Shown here piece by piece: positions 33,143-44,776 of a DNA stretch of 64,000 bases (position 1 is the first letter of the stretch; each line of letters opens with the position of its first letter). Location: assembly GCA_004009845.1 (NCBI GenBank), contig RMBW01000094.1, positions 1-64,000 of the forward strand. The letters are read 5' to 3'. Below the pieces are notes generated by a model, which saw nothing but the letters and a program-made list of their open reading frames with translations, was not told where the DNA came from and ran no database searches. Source of the DNA: Davidsoniella eucalypti (lineage: Eukaryota; Ascomycota; Sordariomycetes; Microascales; Ceratocystidaceae). The position numbers and the translations under genes are program-made.

Positions 33143-34799
33143 TGCTTCTCAGGCCCTGATAACTAGGGGAAAAAAAATTGGGTGAAAAAGAGCTCTCTTT
33201 CACATGTCTGCTTAGGCCCTCCTTCTCTTTTTGAATGAATGATTTTTTGTTGTCTTATTATTTTATGCATTTGGCCATCTAAATTGCCTTTCTTGGTATT
33301 TTTGTCTGTCATATCTTTGTTTTTTTGGTTTTCTATTTCCATTGCTGTTTTTTGTTTCACGTCACGAGCTTCTGACTCTATCTGAGTAGCCTTTATTTTT
33401 ATCTTTACTTTTTTTTTTGTTCTTGACGCTTCTGTATATGTCCTGACCCTTTCTTTTTATATCTTTATCTCACTTTCTCGTCTTGTCCTTTTTCCCCTTC
33501 GCTTTACATTGTTTCTAGCTGTATTGGGGAGGGCCATTGGAGTCTTCTTTGACTAGCTCTTCTTTTCTTTTGTGTTTGCCTATCTCCCCTTGGTTCTTTT
33601 TAGCTTGTCTTTTTTTGTTTTGTCTTTTATCTGCATCTGGAGTTATCGGGCTGTTTTTTTTGTTGGGTCATTTCTGGAATACTGCTCTTGTCAGTCTATG
33701 TGTTTTATTTCTTTATTTTGGACTTTTTAGTTTTACCTGATTTACTCTTTTTAAGGAGTCTTCCATCTAGCCTACCTTTTACACAATCGTTATACGTATG
33801 CCCTGGAGGATTCTTCTTTTGTTTACTCTTAGCCTCTTTCATGTTTTTTTTGTCTTGTTATTCATTACTCTACCTGTGTATATTCAATCACCTCAATTCA
33901 CCATAAGCCAAACTTGGATGCTTTATTTTCTTCTATTAGTTACTCTTTGGTCACAATAACATCTAGTTTCGTAAGCTTGCAGCTTCTTATCGAAGTAGAC
34001 AGTGTCTAGTAATCGCGTGTTGCCTCGTTATATGACTGGTCTTGTTGGAACCAATAGGCCTTGAGAGCTGAAAAATGGGTGCTGTTATGGAAATAACAAT
34101 CTCAGGCATAGTTATAGCAGTGACTATATGTAATTTAACCATACATGTATGACTAAATGAGCAACCAACCATGTATCAGTTAGTGGTAGCACAATCTATA
34201 CACTATAACCTACATTTTTGTTCCTAGCAAATTCAGCCTTGTTATTGAGAATACCACGAAGAGTTTTATAGATATCTTGCTTCAGAGATAGATATACAAA
34301 GGCACTCGTCCTAATTCACATGTTCATTAAGATCAATTGCTTTCATACCAAGGTTTTAGACATCCCTACCATTGGTGCAGACGGAAAATGCGCCATAACC
34401 AATATTCAAGATGCTCAAGACTTGCGGCAAGGATTCTCTACCTAAAAGAATGTGGACGATCATTAACGTGTATCACGTGCTATTCATTATGATTACGGCT
34501 TCATGAATTTTGGTTGTACCATGTTTATATTTACTTCCAAAGGCTAGATCTCGTTTTAATATTCTTCATACATTATCGTATGTAAGTGGCAGTGTTACAC
34601 TAGCCCATGCGGGTAAATCCCGGCACTTTCGTAAAAACCTCTGCCGTAAATTATAAATTATAACCCTAAAGGGTCTCTTACTGGACGACATATCAAAATG
34701 GTTAAATAGTTGAACTCGATTCAAGATAATGAGTTCAAACTTGGAAATTATCTAACCTTTTTTTGATACTCATCCGACTTTACGATCCCAATAGTTGAA
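33143..34799. other. Intergenic: SUR2 3' flank and DHFR promoter
   Basis: About 1.65 kb. The first 750 bp is extremely T-rich on the plus strand. Nearer DHFR, a CACGTG E-box lies near 34475 and a telomere-like TAACCCTAA at 34661-34669, 131 bp before the start. The segment 34690-34760 superficially suggests a tRNA but does not fold. No gene. Confidence 0.5.
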
Positions 34800-35600
34800 A
34801 TGACGTCTCCAGAACTCACATTGATTGTTGCTGCCACCCGAACAATGGGAATCGGTGCTAAAGGTGGCCTTCCATGGACGGGGTTGAAGAAGGAAATGGC
34901 GTATTTTGCCCGCGTGACAAAGTATGTGCCAACATCGGTACGTTCAATGATTTCAAAGCATTCGAATCCTGAAAGATACATCGCACATAAACTTGGAAGA
35001 AAAACAAGAAAACAAAGTCCTTGGTCTTGAATCTGGATCCGAAGAGACTTGGGGGGGGGCTAACACGCTTGAATATAAAAGGCACCAGCTGGCTCGTTCA
35101 ATGCTGTCATCATGGGCCGCAAGACATGGGAAAGCATCCCACCGCTTTTCCGGCCCCTCAAAGACCGCCTAAACGTAATCATCAGCCGAAGTCTACCAGC
35201 GACTGTGCCTAATGATATTACCTTTCCTTCTTCACCTAGCACGCCACTGTACGCCTCGTCGCTGCCTGTTGCACTCTCGCTACTAGAATCGCTGCCCAAC
35301 GCAGCCAAGATTGCCCGCGTGTATGTCATCGGCGGCGGGCAGGTCTATGCGGCAGCGCTGGGGGAGCAAGGATGGGCGAAAAGGGTGTTGCTGACGAGCA
35401 TCCAGAAGGACTTTGAGTGTGATACTACGTTTCCGTTGGCGCTAGGCGTAGACGGCCCTGCCGGTGAGGAGGCAGAGATGGAGGGATGGAGGAGGAAAAG
35501 TGCGACGGAGTTGGATGCTTGGACGGGAAAAGAAGTGGCCAAGGGAACTCAAGTTGAGAATGACATCGAGTACGAGTTTCAAATGTGGCAGAAAGAGTGA
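34800..35600 (+). CDS. DFR1: Dihydrofolate reductase
   Basis: NADPH-dependent reduction of dihydrofolate to tetrahydrofolate, needed for thymidylate and purine synthesis. Exon 1 34800-34937 (46 codons, ending VTKYVPTS), intron 34938-35081 (donor GTACGT, branch CTAAC near 35060), exon 2 35082-35600 beginning APAGSFNAVIMGRKTWESIP; 218 residues. An alternative donor at 34922 (GTATGT) would shift the frame, so GTACGT is chosen. Active-site parts visible: LIVAATRTMGIGAKGGLPW near the N-terminus, GRKTWESIPPLFRPLKDRLN, IARVYVIGGGQVYAAAL and the C-terminal FPL block. Length is normal for filamentous fungi. Convergent with CBP3, stop codons only 222 bp apart. Confidence 0.93.
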
Positions 35601-35822
35601 GTTTATCTAGCTTGGATTGGAAAATGAAAATGAAAAAAATAATACAGCGTTTGGTTGTTTTTATCGTTACAAAAAGAAATCTATAGTACAAATGTGATCT
35701 TACATCTCATGACCATCCCATCCCATCCCATGTTAAACCGATATTTCAAGCCGAGCCCAACTTTGATTTTGCATGTCCACAGGATAACTTCTGTGTCCCC
35801 TTATACCTATTCTCTCCTACCT

Positions 35823-36780
35823 CTAACTCCGGGATACACGGATACCCGTTGCTGCGCTATCCGTCAAGAACGGCGATGGCCTGTCAACCAGGGGATAATC
35901 ATCCATAGGCTGCTTCTTGAACAGATCACCACCGAGCAAGATCTCATCATCACTGCGCTTCTCCAGCTCCTTAGTAATGGCACGAATCCAAGACACGATA
36001 GCAGCGATATGGCGCACATCGACATCCTCGCGCGCCTTGAACAGATTACGCCATACAGCACTGCCCAGAACGGCGTCGCCACGCACTAGTCCCTCGTCAT
36101 AGGCCATGATGATGCCGCGCCACTGCACGAAGATGTCCTTGAGGTAGCGCTGGCGCATAGATGCCGATGTCAAGCCGTGGTTCACGTCCATGACACGTTC
36201 GCAGTCGAAGAAGAAGTGGTCGCTAAGCTGGTGCTGCCACGACCGTGCGTCTTCTTTCTCGAGACACCGTAGCCGCGCGAACAGCAGATACATGTGTAGC
36301 ATAGTGACTTGCGACCAGGTGCTAAAGGTAGGCAACAGATCGAATGCTAATGAGAAACAACGGTTAGTATATCCAGTAGAAGTATGTACTAGTTGGATCG
36401 GATATGAGCTTACCTTCGTGCCACGGGCCCTGCGATATGCCAATCTCCTCGCCTTCAGCCGTCAACTCGACCTCGTCTTTCTGTCTCTTCTCGCGCGACA
36501 CCTGGTAGTCGGCAGCTGTCTTGCACTGCGCATACGCAGACTCGGTGGCGCTAAGCTTCTGGTATTGCTGGGCGAGCTTGCTCTTAGCTAGGCCAGAATA
36601 AGCGTCTTTAGGTAGGCTGATTCCCTGCGGCAATGCGCGCTTCGGCATTGGCGGCAGCTCCGCGGCTCTGGACAGAGGCGACGAATGCAAGAAGAGCCGG
36701 GCGATAGTCGACGACGGCGTAGAGGTGAGACTAAGCGGTTGGCGGGCAAGGCGCCGGGCCGGGAGCAAGGCTGACGACAT
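35823..36780 (-). CDS. CBP3: Mitochondrial cytochrome bc1 assembly chaperone Cbp3 (UQCC1 family)
   Basis: Inner-membrane/mitoribosome-bound factor (with Cbp6) needed for cytochrome b synthesis and complex III assembly. Two exons: 36780-36414 and 36346-35823, joined phase 1 (GPWHE then AFDLLPTFSTWSQVTMLHMY); 296 residues. N-terminal about 35 residues are Arg/Ser/Leu-rich, a good mitochondrial presequence. The ubiquinol-cytochrome-c chaperone domain fills the rest: HMYLLFARLRCLE, WQHQLSDHFFFDCERVMDVNHGL, QWRGIIMAYDEGLVRGDAVLGSAVWRN. The frame is well preserved. Neighbour CEM1 on the same strand is also mitochondrial. Confidence 0.9.
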
Positions 36781-37146
36781 TGCAAGCTATGCTTTGTTTT
36801 CTGTAATGCTGTAGGAGGGCCCCGGAAGTGAAGCGTGGCGAGCTTGTTGTGTATACAAATCGGAAAATACACAAGCGTTTGCTGAGTAATTCAGTAGCTC
36901 GATTTGGCCCGGAATTAAATTGAATTTTTTGAGTGAGGCTGCAGGATTTTTTTGACGGCCAAATCGAGGGGACTGTGCGATTAGACGGTGCATTTTTGGT
37001 ACACGCACATGCTGTCTGGTTATATAGCCTGCTGCACAGTGCGTATTCATGTAGCAATTGAAAACAAGTCTAAGCTAATATACAAGCGGTTCTGTAGATT
37101 CCATTCTCTGAGTAATAATAGTAGTACAAGATAATAAAAGGCGTCT
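36781..37146. other. Intergenic: CBP3 promoter and CEM1 3' flank
   Basis: 366 bp between two minus-strand genes, AT-rich, with no coding signal. Small for this window, so the CBP3 promoter must be compact. Confidence 0.55.
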
Positions 37147-38483
37147 TCACTTGAAGCGCGTAAATACAAGAGATGCATTCATGCCGCCGAAGCCGAAGCT
37201 GTTAGAGATGACGGTGTCCACCTGTCCGGTCTCTGGCTGTGGTCCAATCAAGCGAACATCCGGAGACACATCTGGTTTCTCTAGGTTTAGGGTTGGTGGG
37301 AAGACATTGTCCTGGATAGCCAGCACAGAAAAGACTGCCTCGATAGCTCCTGCTGCACCAAGTAGATGGCCCGTGGCGCCCTTTGTACCGCCAACACGGG
37401 CAGTTCTAGCCCTGCCAAGTAGAGTGCTTATAGCTGCAGCCTCAGCCGCATCGCCGACGCGCGTACCGGTAGCGTGAGCATTAATATAGTCTACGGCTTC
37501 CGGCTTGATACCGGCGTAGGCCAAGGCGCGCTGCATAGCCGCGAGGGCACCAGCACCGTCAACTCGCGGCGCCGTCATGTGATGAGCGTCCATACTGCGT
37601 CCATAGCCAGCAAGTTCAGCATAGATCTTCGCCCCGCGTAGTCTGGCATGTTCTGCTTCTTCAAGGACAAGCACGGCGGCGCCCTCAGCGAGCACGAAGC
37701 CGTCTCGGCCTGAGTCAAACGGCCGGCAGCTAAGTGGCGGCTGTGCGTTATACGCTGTGGATAGCGAGCGGGCGCGGCCAAAGCCGGCAAAAGCTAGTGG
37801 GTGCACGCAAGCTTCTGAGCCTCCGGCTACTATCACATCACAGTCGCCGTATAGAATAGACCGCGCTGCTGAGCCGACTGAGTCGGCGCCGGTTGTGCAT
37901 GCCGTTGAATGGCAGTCGCCCGGACCGGTGAAGCCGTGTTTCATAGCAATGTGGCCCGCGGCCATATTATGCAGGGCAAGCGGCACAAACAGGGGAGATA
38001 CTTTCTTCTGGCCCTGATTCGTAGTGTCCGTTAGTATTGCCTAGTGTCAGATATACAGAGAGAGACATCGCTGTGGGAACTTACGCCGGCGTCAAAGCTC
38101 ATTGCCTGGCTATAGACTTCGTGGAATCCGCCAATGCCGTTGCCTACTGACACGCCTGTTCTGGCCTTGAGCTCGTCGTTCTGAGGCGCCCAGTCTGCGT
38201 CCTGCAACGCCATATCTGCAGCAGCCATTGCGTACTGTGTAAACAGTGACATGCGGCGCTTATCTGTCGCCGAAACGAAGCCGTCTCCGCCGTTCCATTG
38301 ACCCTCGGGGACTATCCCGGCTACTGTGCTTGTCAGCGTCGCCCACTGTGGGCCGCGATCAGCCACGCTAACGAGGCCTGAAGCGCCGGCAAGCAGTCTC
38401 TCCCAGACAGTCCGTACACCAACACCAAGTGGCGTCACGGCGCCCAATCCAGTCACAACGACACGACGAGCAAGAGGAGTCAT
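37147..38483 (-). CDS. CEM1: Mitochondrial 3-oxoacyl-[ACP] synthase (KAS II type)
   Basis: Condensing enzyme of mitochondrial type II fatty-acid synthesis, whose octanoyl-ACP product feeds lipoate synthesis. Exon 1 38483-38085 ends SQAMSFDAG; a 71-nt intron (donor GTAAGT, branch ATACTAACG, acceptor CAG) precedes exon 2 38013-37147, which starts GQKKVSPLFVPLALHNMAAG; 421 residues. Catalytic triad intact: Cys172 in STACTTG, His313 in NAHATGT, His349 in GGTKGATGHLLGAAG, with Lys344. The C-terminal ISNSFGFGGMNASLVF is canonical. The N-terminus begins directly MTPLARRVVVTGLGAVTPLG, so the presequence is very short, as in some fungal Cem1 proteins. Divergent from the OPT transporter. Confidence 0.92.
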
Positions 38484-39239
38484 GGCCGAGTAATCTCTAG
38501 AAGCAATGAACTGCGCAGTTTATGGGGTTAGGTAGCGTGGCGTATAAGTCGCAAAACAATGCATTGCCCTATATGGCTGCAAAAGTAAGCCTAGCAAACC
38601 CTTGCTCATGAAGTCCAAGGTGGAGCTTCTAGGGTTTGGTGGCATCGGGCGGTGTGAAGCCTTTTATTGACTTCCAAAAGCAGTTAATTGTGGAGATCCT
38701 CAGTACCCAATTAGGCGATCAAAAAGATCTAAGAAGTGCGAGCCAAATTAGCACTACTCTACGGCACTTGGAGCTCAGCAATGTCTCCCGGCACGGTGCG
38801 AGTCGCAAATGTACCGGGTGCCAGTTGTCTTCGTAGGCGCTGTTTTAAAACTCCTGGCCAGCTGGCGCAAAGACGACTGCCGAGCTTCGAGATCAAAGCT
38901 TCGAGCTATTTTGCGAGATCGCAGACCGATCCTCGCAAATTTAAGCCGTTTTGCGTAATCGATAGACTTCTAGCTTTGCAATTGGCACCTCCAAGTCTCT
39001 TCTTATCTTTATATCGGTGCTTTTCCGCCACAGTACATAAGCTGATTTCTTTGTTACACCCAAAGCCAGCTTCGACCGTTTGTTTATCTGTTTTCCAGCG
39101 CTCTCGCAGTTTTTTTCTTTTATTTTTCCTACACACCATCTTCGACCAAAGAGCCCGTCTCTCATCCTTTCTAGCGTTCCAACCTGAGCCCTCTGTTTTC
39201 TTATGAAAGAGCCACAGAAGCTCTCTGTAATCTGAGCCA
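38484..39239. promoter_or_regulatory. Divergent promoter between CEM1 and the OPT transporter
   Basis: 756 bp shared by outward-facing genes. On the CEM1 side are GGGTTAGG (38525-38532) and CTAGGGTTTGG (38630-38639 region), telomere-like motifs. Two GCTTCGAG copies lie near 38882 and 38895. The OPT side has a pyrimidine-rich stretch (39100-39170) typical of a leader. Confidence 0.5.
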
Positions 39240-42063
39240 ATGGCTCCCTCTCCAGCTTCCCGCTTGTCATCCAGCACAACAGTCGTGCACAACGACAGCG
39301 CCATTGACGACACACCGTTGGCGTCTAGTAGTCGACATAGGCACAAGCCGCTGGCCTCGTCATCTGCGCGCTATAACGGCGATAAGGACGAAGACGACGG
39401 GGTGGGCGAGCGCGAGGATGACGACGACGTCTCCGAGAACGAGCGTCTCCTCACTAGCTCAGCTGGGATAGAGCTTCAGCCGCTGCGCAAGAAGTCGCCG
39501 CGCTTTGGTAGTGACGATGGGGGAGACTCCGATACAGCATTGTCGATGAAAGGAGATGGCGACTCTGATTCTGACGACGGCACTGGCGAGGAAGACTCGC
39601 CGTATCCCGAAGTACGCGCGGCCGTCAAAAACTACGACGAGGACCTGCCGTGCAATACTGCCCGTGTGTGGGTCATTGGCCTTGGCCTAGTCGTCTTTGG
39701 CGCCTCTATGAACTCACTGTTCTCCCTACGCTCGCCGTCTATCAGTGTGAATGCCCTACTAGCGCAAGTCATTGCCTGGCCTTTAGGGCATGGCTGGGCT
39801 CGCCTGATGCCAGAGCGGCAGTTCCGTACCTTTGGCCATGAATGGAGCTTGAATCCAGGCCCATTCAATGTCAAGGAACACTCGATCATCGTCGTTATGG
39901 CCAGTGTGTCGTTCAGCGTTGCCTATGCTACAGATATTATATTAGCACAGCGCATATTCTACGACCAGGACTTTGGCGTGGCCTGGCAGCTGATGCTGAC
40001 CATCTCGTCACAGTCGCTAGGCTATGGCATTGCCGGCATGATGCGCCAGTTCTTAGGTACGCAGTGGCTCCCAGGCCTCTTTACATCTACACACGGCCTC
40101 TCCATACTAACGCCCTTCTCCGGAACATAGTCTATCCCGCCGCCATGATCTGGCCTGGAAACCTAGCTATGGTCACTCTAATGAATGCGATGTACGAGAA
40201 GGCTCCAGATCGGGACCCAACCATCTTTGGCGGAAATATGCCGCGGTATAGATGGTTTGCCTACATGGTAGGAGCCTCGTTTATCTACTACTTTATTCCC
40301 GGCTTCTTTGCCCAGTTCCTTAGCATCTTCAGTGTAGCGACATGGATTGCTCCGGACAATGTAGTCGTTAACCAACTTTTTGGTGGCAAAAATGGACTAT
40401 CCATTCTTCCCCTAACGTTTGACTTAACCCAGATCACAGGATACATTGGCTCTCCGCTAATCCCGCCGTGGTACGTATCCTAATCTCACAGTTCTAGCTG
40501 TGATATCATCCACTAACATCATGTTTGCGCTTAGGGTTGCCATTTTCAACACCCTGATCGGTGTTGTCGCCTTCTATATAATAATGGCTGCCGGCATGCA
40601 TTTCTCGAACACTTGGTATTCATACTATCTACCTATAAGTGATTCGTCGACCTATGACAATACAGGCCACAAGTATAACACATCTCGTATTTTAACGCCG
40701 GATCTGACGCTTGATGTGGAAGCCTACAAGAAGTACTCGCCGCTGTTCATTAGGTACTCGCACAACATCTCGATATCAGCCTGGAATTACTGACTGACCC
40801 TATCTTAAGCACTACTTTTGCCATGGCATATGGGCTTTCTTTTGCAGCCATCACTAGCTTGATAGTACACACCGTCATTCACCATCGCCATCAAATTGTC
40901 AACCAATGGCGCAATAGCACCAACGAGAAGCCCGATATCCACATGAAGCTGATGCGCAAGTACCCTGAGGCTCCAACGTGGTGGTACATGAGTCTCTTCA
41001 CCGTAGTGAGTCTATGAAACACCGGCAACCTCAACACTGACAACACTAACTGACGCCCAATGAACTAGATGTTGTGTATGGGCCTCTTTGTCACCACGGC
41101 GTATCCCACAAACCTGGCCTGGTGGGCATTCTTACTAGCTGTTTTTATATCCTTCATCTTTGCCTTGCCTATCGGTATCATTCAGGCTGTCACAAATAAC
41201 CAGATCGGTCTAAATGTGTTGACTGAGTTTATCTACGGATATATCCAACCGGGAAAGCCTTTGGCACTGATGCTGTAAGTGTCTTGCTCTTCTGGTCTTC
41301 TTTTCGCAATTCTAACAATAGCGTCATATGCAGGTTCAAGACATTTGGCTATATTACCATGTCCCAAGCTCTCAATTTTGTTGCTGATTTGAAGTTCGGC
41401 CACTATATGAAGATCCCGCCGAGGACCATGTTTCTTACTCAAGTTGCTGCGACCACGCTCTCCTGCTTCATACAGATCATTACTCTCTCATCATCGCTCG
41501 CCACTATCCCCTCTGTATGCGAGGAAGACCAACCCGACCGTTTCACCTGTCCCGGTGGCCGTGTTTTCTTCTCCGCCTCGGTCATCTGGGGACTTATCGG
41601 CCCCGCCCGTGTTTTCTCGCCCGGACAAGTCTACGGCGGCCTCTTTTGGTTCTTCGTGATCGGCGCCATCACTCCCATCGTGCTAGCCTGGTCTGCCAAG
41701 CGATGGCCTCAAAGCTTCGCCAAACATCTGATGGCACCACTGCTATTTGGTGGTGCGGCTGCGATTCCACCCGCTACGCCATTGAATTATCTCAGTTGGG
41801 GTGTCGTCGGCTACATCTTCCAGTACTACATACGCAAGACTCACGAGCGTTGGTGGACGCGACTGAACTTCCTCACCGCCAGCGGTCTCGATCTGGGATT
41901 GGCACTGGCTTCCGTGTTTGGCTTTTTTGCTTTCACTTTACACGGCATCGAGGGTCCTGATTGGTGGGGAAATAGACTAGGTAAGAATACCTTGGATTCC
42001 AAGGGCGGAGCGGTACTAAGAAAGGTGACTGAAGGACAGACATTTGGGCCATCTTCGTGGTAG
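39240..42063 (+). CDS. OPT-family oligopeptide transporter
   Basis: Proton-coupled uptake of small peptides or related compounds at the plasma membrane or an organelle. Six exons fit: 39240-40056, 40131-40470, 40535-40753, 40810-41005, 41069-41274, 41334-42063; every junction keeps frame and gives 835 residues. Introns are 56 to 74 nt. About 140 residues of Ser/Asp/Glu-rich cytosolic tail precede the first membrane segment (WVIGLGLVVFGASMNSLFSLR). OPT hallmarks: NPGPFNVKEHSIIVVMASVS, GYGIAGMMRQFLVYPAAMIW, STTFAMAYGLSFA, YPEAPTWWY, the KIPPRTMF motif and GPARVFSPGQVYGGLFWFF. About 14 to 16 hydrophobic segments. The substrate (peptide, glutathione, siderophore) cannot be told from sequence. Confidence 0.92.
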
Positions 42064-42463
42064 GAGATGGAAAGGGAGGGGGGGGATATATATAGACAGA
42101 TAAGAGTTGTTGAAGTATACCAGGATTGGTCAGTATCATATTGTTCTTGTTTTAGTTACCTAGATTTGTATGGACATGATGGCACAGCGATATTATATCA
42201 GTTTATATCATAGTAACACAGCCAATCATAATGGTATTTGTCATTGCATATGTAGATACAACCAAAGAAAAATATGAAGGAAAAAATATTAACATATCGA
42301 TTGGCCATCGTAATGGCACCAGGCGTATATATATAAAAAAATAGGGGATTCGTTCTATGGCTACAAATACACATTGTCATTGAAGTCCAATGTCTTTCTA
42401 TCTCTGTCTCTCTCATTCGCTCTTGACGCTCAAATTTACACACATAACTCTCCTTGTCAATAT
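42064..42463. other. Convergent intergenic between OPT gene and PDX1
   Basis: 400 bp between two stop codons, AT-rich, 3' UTRs expected; a short GGGGGGGG run lies at about 42079. No gene. Confidence 0.55.
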
Positions 42464-43956
42464 TTACAGAATGAGTCTTGCGGGGTCCTGCTCCAGAATC
42501 AGCTTGATCCGCTCCAGGAATACCGAAGCACGCTGAGCCTCAGCCTGCGGCACGACCAGCGAGAACAAGTTGTTATCAGCGTTCTGGGACTGCAGAGCCT
42601 CGGGCTGAGGGACGACCTGAGTCGAAGCGGGCTTCTTGCCAGCAAGGATATCGTAGATGTCGAGCTGCTTGGATGGGGACGAGGTCAGGAAGGACGACTC
42701 GACTAGAGCCTCGACTTGGGGGATGTAGTGGCCACGCGAGGCCTTGGGGGAAACAGAGTCCAGGCCGAGCACGGCGTTGAACAGGTCGTCGGCGGAGGGG
42801 CCCTTGTTGATAGAGGGCAGCGCATCGTTGGCGATCTCGGTAGCACGGGCAATGAAAGTGCTCAGTGGCAGCTGAACGCCGAGGGTCTGCTGGACCTTTC
42901 TCTGGGTCTCGATCACCTTGACTAGAGAGATGGGTAGAGCGACCTCGAAGTCTTCGGGCACGGCAACGGGCTCGGGGGCGGCAGCTTTGGTCGACTTGGG
43001 CTCGGGCTTGGGCGCAACCTTGATGTTGCTCAGATCCAGCTGGGCCAGCTTATCGAAGCGGGCCTTGACTAGGCCGGGGGTGTCGGCGTTAATGGAGCCC
43101 AGGTAAGCGAGGATATCACCCTTGGTGATCCGGCCAGCAGGACCGGTGGCGGGGATGGTGTCGAGAGTTTCCTTGGAGATGTGGTTGGCGTGGACGAGAC
43201 CCAATACCGAGGGCAGCAGAGTCTGGTTCTTGGCGGGGGCGGTGCCAGCAGCGACAGTGCCGGAGGCCTTGGCAGCTGGGGCAGGAGCGGCCGGAGCAGG
43301 AGCAGCAACGGCAGCAGCGTTGGCATCGGCGGGGATCTCCAGAGAAGCGATATCATCGCCGGCCTCGGCGACGACGGCAATGCGAGTTCCGATGGGAATT
43401 CCCTTCGAGCCGTCAGCAGTGAAGATCTTCATCATGATACCCTCGTCCTGGGCCTCGACGTCCATGGTGGCCTTGTCGGTCTCGATCTCCAGCAGCACAT
43501 CGCCGGCCTGGAAGGTCTGGCCCTCGGCAACGCGCCACTGGGCAATGTTGCCCTCGGTCATGGTGGGCGACAGCGCCGGCATAGTGAAGTTCTGGGCGGC
43601 CAGAGAGCGCGACGTCGAGTGAAAGCCTATACAAGCGAGAACGGGGTCAGAGAAACATCAACAGGGGGGGTTCACGATCAATGGACGGAAGAGTCCGATG
43701 GACGGAGTCAAAGGAGACGGGAAGGACCAGGCCAGGTAGGGCCCGGACTTGATGGGGGAAGCAAAAGGCAGAGAAGCGAAGACGGGTGCGACATCATTCG
43801 ATAGGCTGGAGTCGATATCGGGCCAAGGCCGATGGCCGGTGGCCTCTGATATATTATAGAAGATCAAGGCAGTATAGAAGACAAGGCAAACTCACCACGA
43901 AGGCTCACACGGCGTCCTGCCCGCAGACCAGCAAGCACAGCAAAGCGAGACGACAT
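42464..43956 (-). CDS. PDX1: Pyruvate dehydrogenase complex protein X (E3-binding protein)
   Basis: Structural component that anchors dihydrolipoamide dehydrogenase (E3) to the E2 core of mitochondrial pyruvate dehydrogenase. Exon 1 43956-43896 encodes a basic presequence (MSSRFAVLAGLRAGRRVSLR); exon 2 43626-42464 continues GFHSTSRSLAAQNFTMPALS; 407 residues, close to yeast Pdx1 (410). The lipoyl domain is at about 36-118, with Lys72 in EIETDKATM as the lipoylation site. An Ala/Pro hinge follows, then the E3-binding domain at about 156-197 (LLPSVLGLVHANHISKETLD...GRITKGDILAYLG). The C-terminal part has no E2 acyltransferase HxxxDG motif, which separates it from true E2. Divergent from a predicted mitochondrial membrane protein. 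Confidence 0.93.
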
Positions 43957-44776
43957 CTTCTATGCCTTTCTTTTTCTTTTTCTCCTCTAGTCGGCTTAAG
44001 AGAAGAAGAAGACTATTCGTCTAATTTAGGCCAAAGAAACCAATATGAAAAAGAAAAGAGAAAAAAAGTCCGCCAATTGGCCAAGGAAAAAAAAACAGAA
44101 ATTAAAATGGTAAATACAAAAGACGGAAAGAAATCCAAATCTAGCGGAGTTTCAGGGTCGTAAGGCTATTGCTTCGCTTGAGCGCTCAAATTCAACTTGT
44201 TCTAATGGCAATTGCGTGGTTTATTTACATCCACTACATAGTTATACTACAAACTCACTACAAAATCCACGACAACCCGGACTTTTTTTTCACCTTGGCT
44301 CGGATTCCCCCGGAAGCTCGTCCAAGGCAAGCGTAGCCGCCCTTAACGATTTTTGTTTTCTGTTGACGAGGGTACTTTTTTTTCCCTGATGGCCTTGGTT
44401 TTTTTTCGCTGTTGGATGAGTAAGCAAGTATCCACTTTTACGGCTGCATTTCGGCTGTTTTTGCTCTAAAAAGCAGCAAAGAGGACCCTTGTTCCAAGCG
44501 CCCCTCCCAAATTTCAATTTTAGCTACCCCCACTATCATATCTTATCGAAGCTTCCTCTTTTTTTTCCCGATGTGGGTTAAGGTTTTAGCTGACTAACAG
44601 TTGAGGCTGACTAAACAGGAGCAAGTGAGCAAAAAAAAAAAAGAAGAGAAGTATCACGGCAAATCACCGACAGCTTCACTCAATCAAGCTACAACCTTCC
44701 ACGGCTTTTGGGATCCTGAATCCGCTTTGGCCCACAGTCTATCGACCCCCCGTTAGTCTTCCAAGTCTTGTCCACC
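43957..44776. promoter_or_regulatory. Divergent promoter between PDX1 and the two-TM protein gene
   Basis: 820 bp between two outward-facing, probably mitochondrial genes. It has A/G-rich tracts near 44040-44110 (pyrimidine tract on the PDX1 coding strand) and T/C tracts at 44380-44400 and 44560-44570. No coding signal. Confidence 0.5.

Noticed and set aside
34680..34760. tRNA-like stretch with GAGTTCAAAC
   Set aside because: No cloverleaf pairing and no A box at the right distance.
34922..34927. GTATGT as DHFR intron donor
   Set aside because: Gives a frame mismatch with the exon beginning APAGSFNAVIMG; GTACGT at 34938 keeps frame and yields the family sequence.
43122..43804. 166- and 207-codon plus-strand frames opposite PDX1
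   Set aside because: Shadows of the GC-rich, Ala/Pro-coding PDX1 strand.
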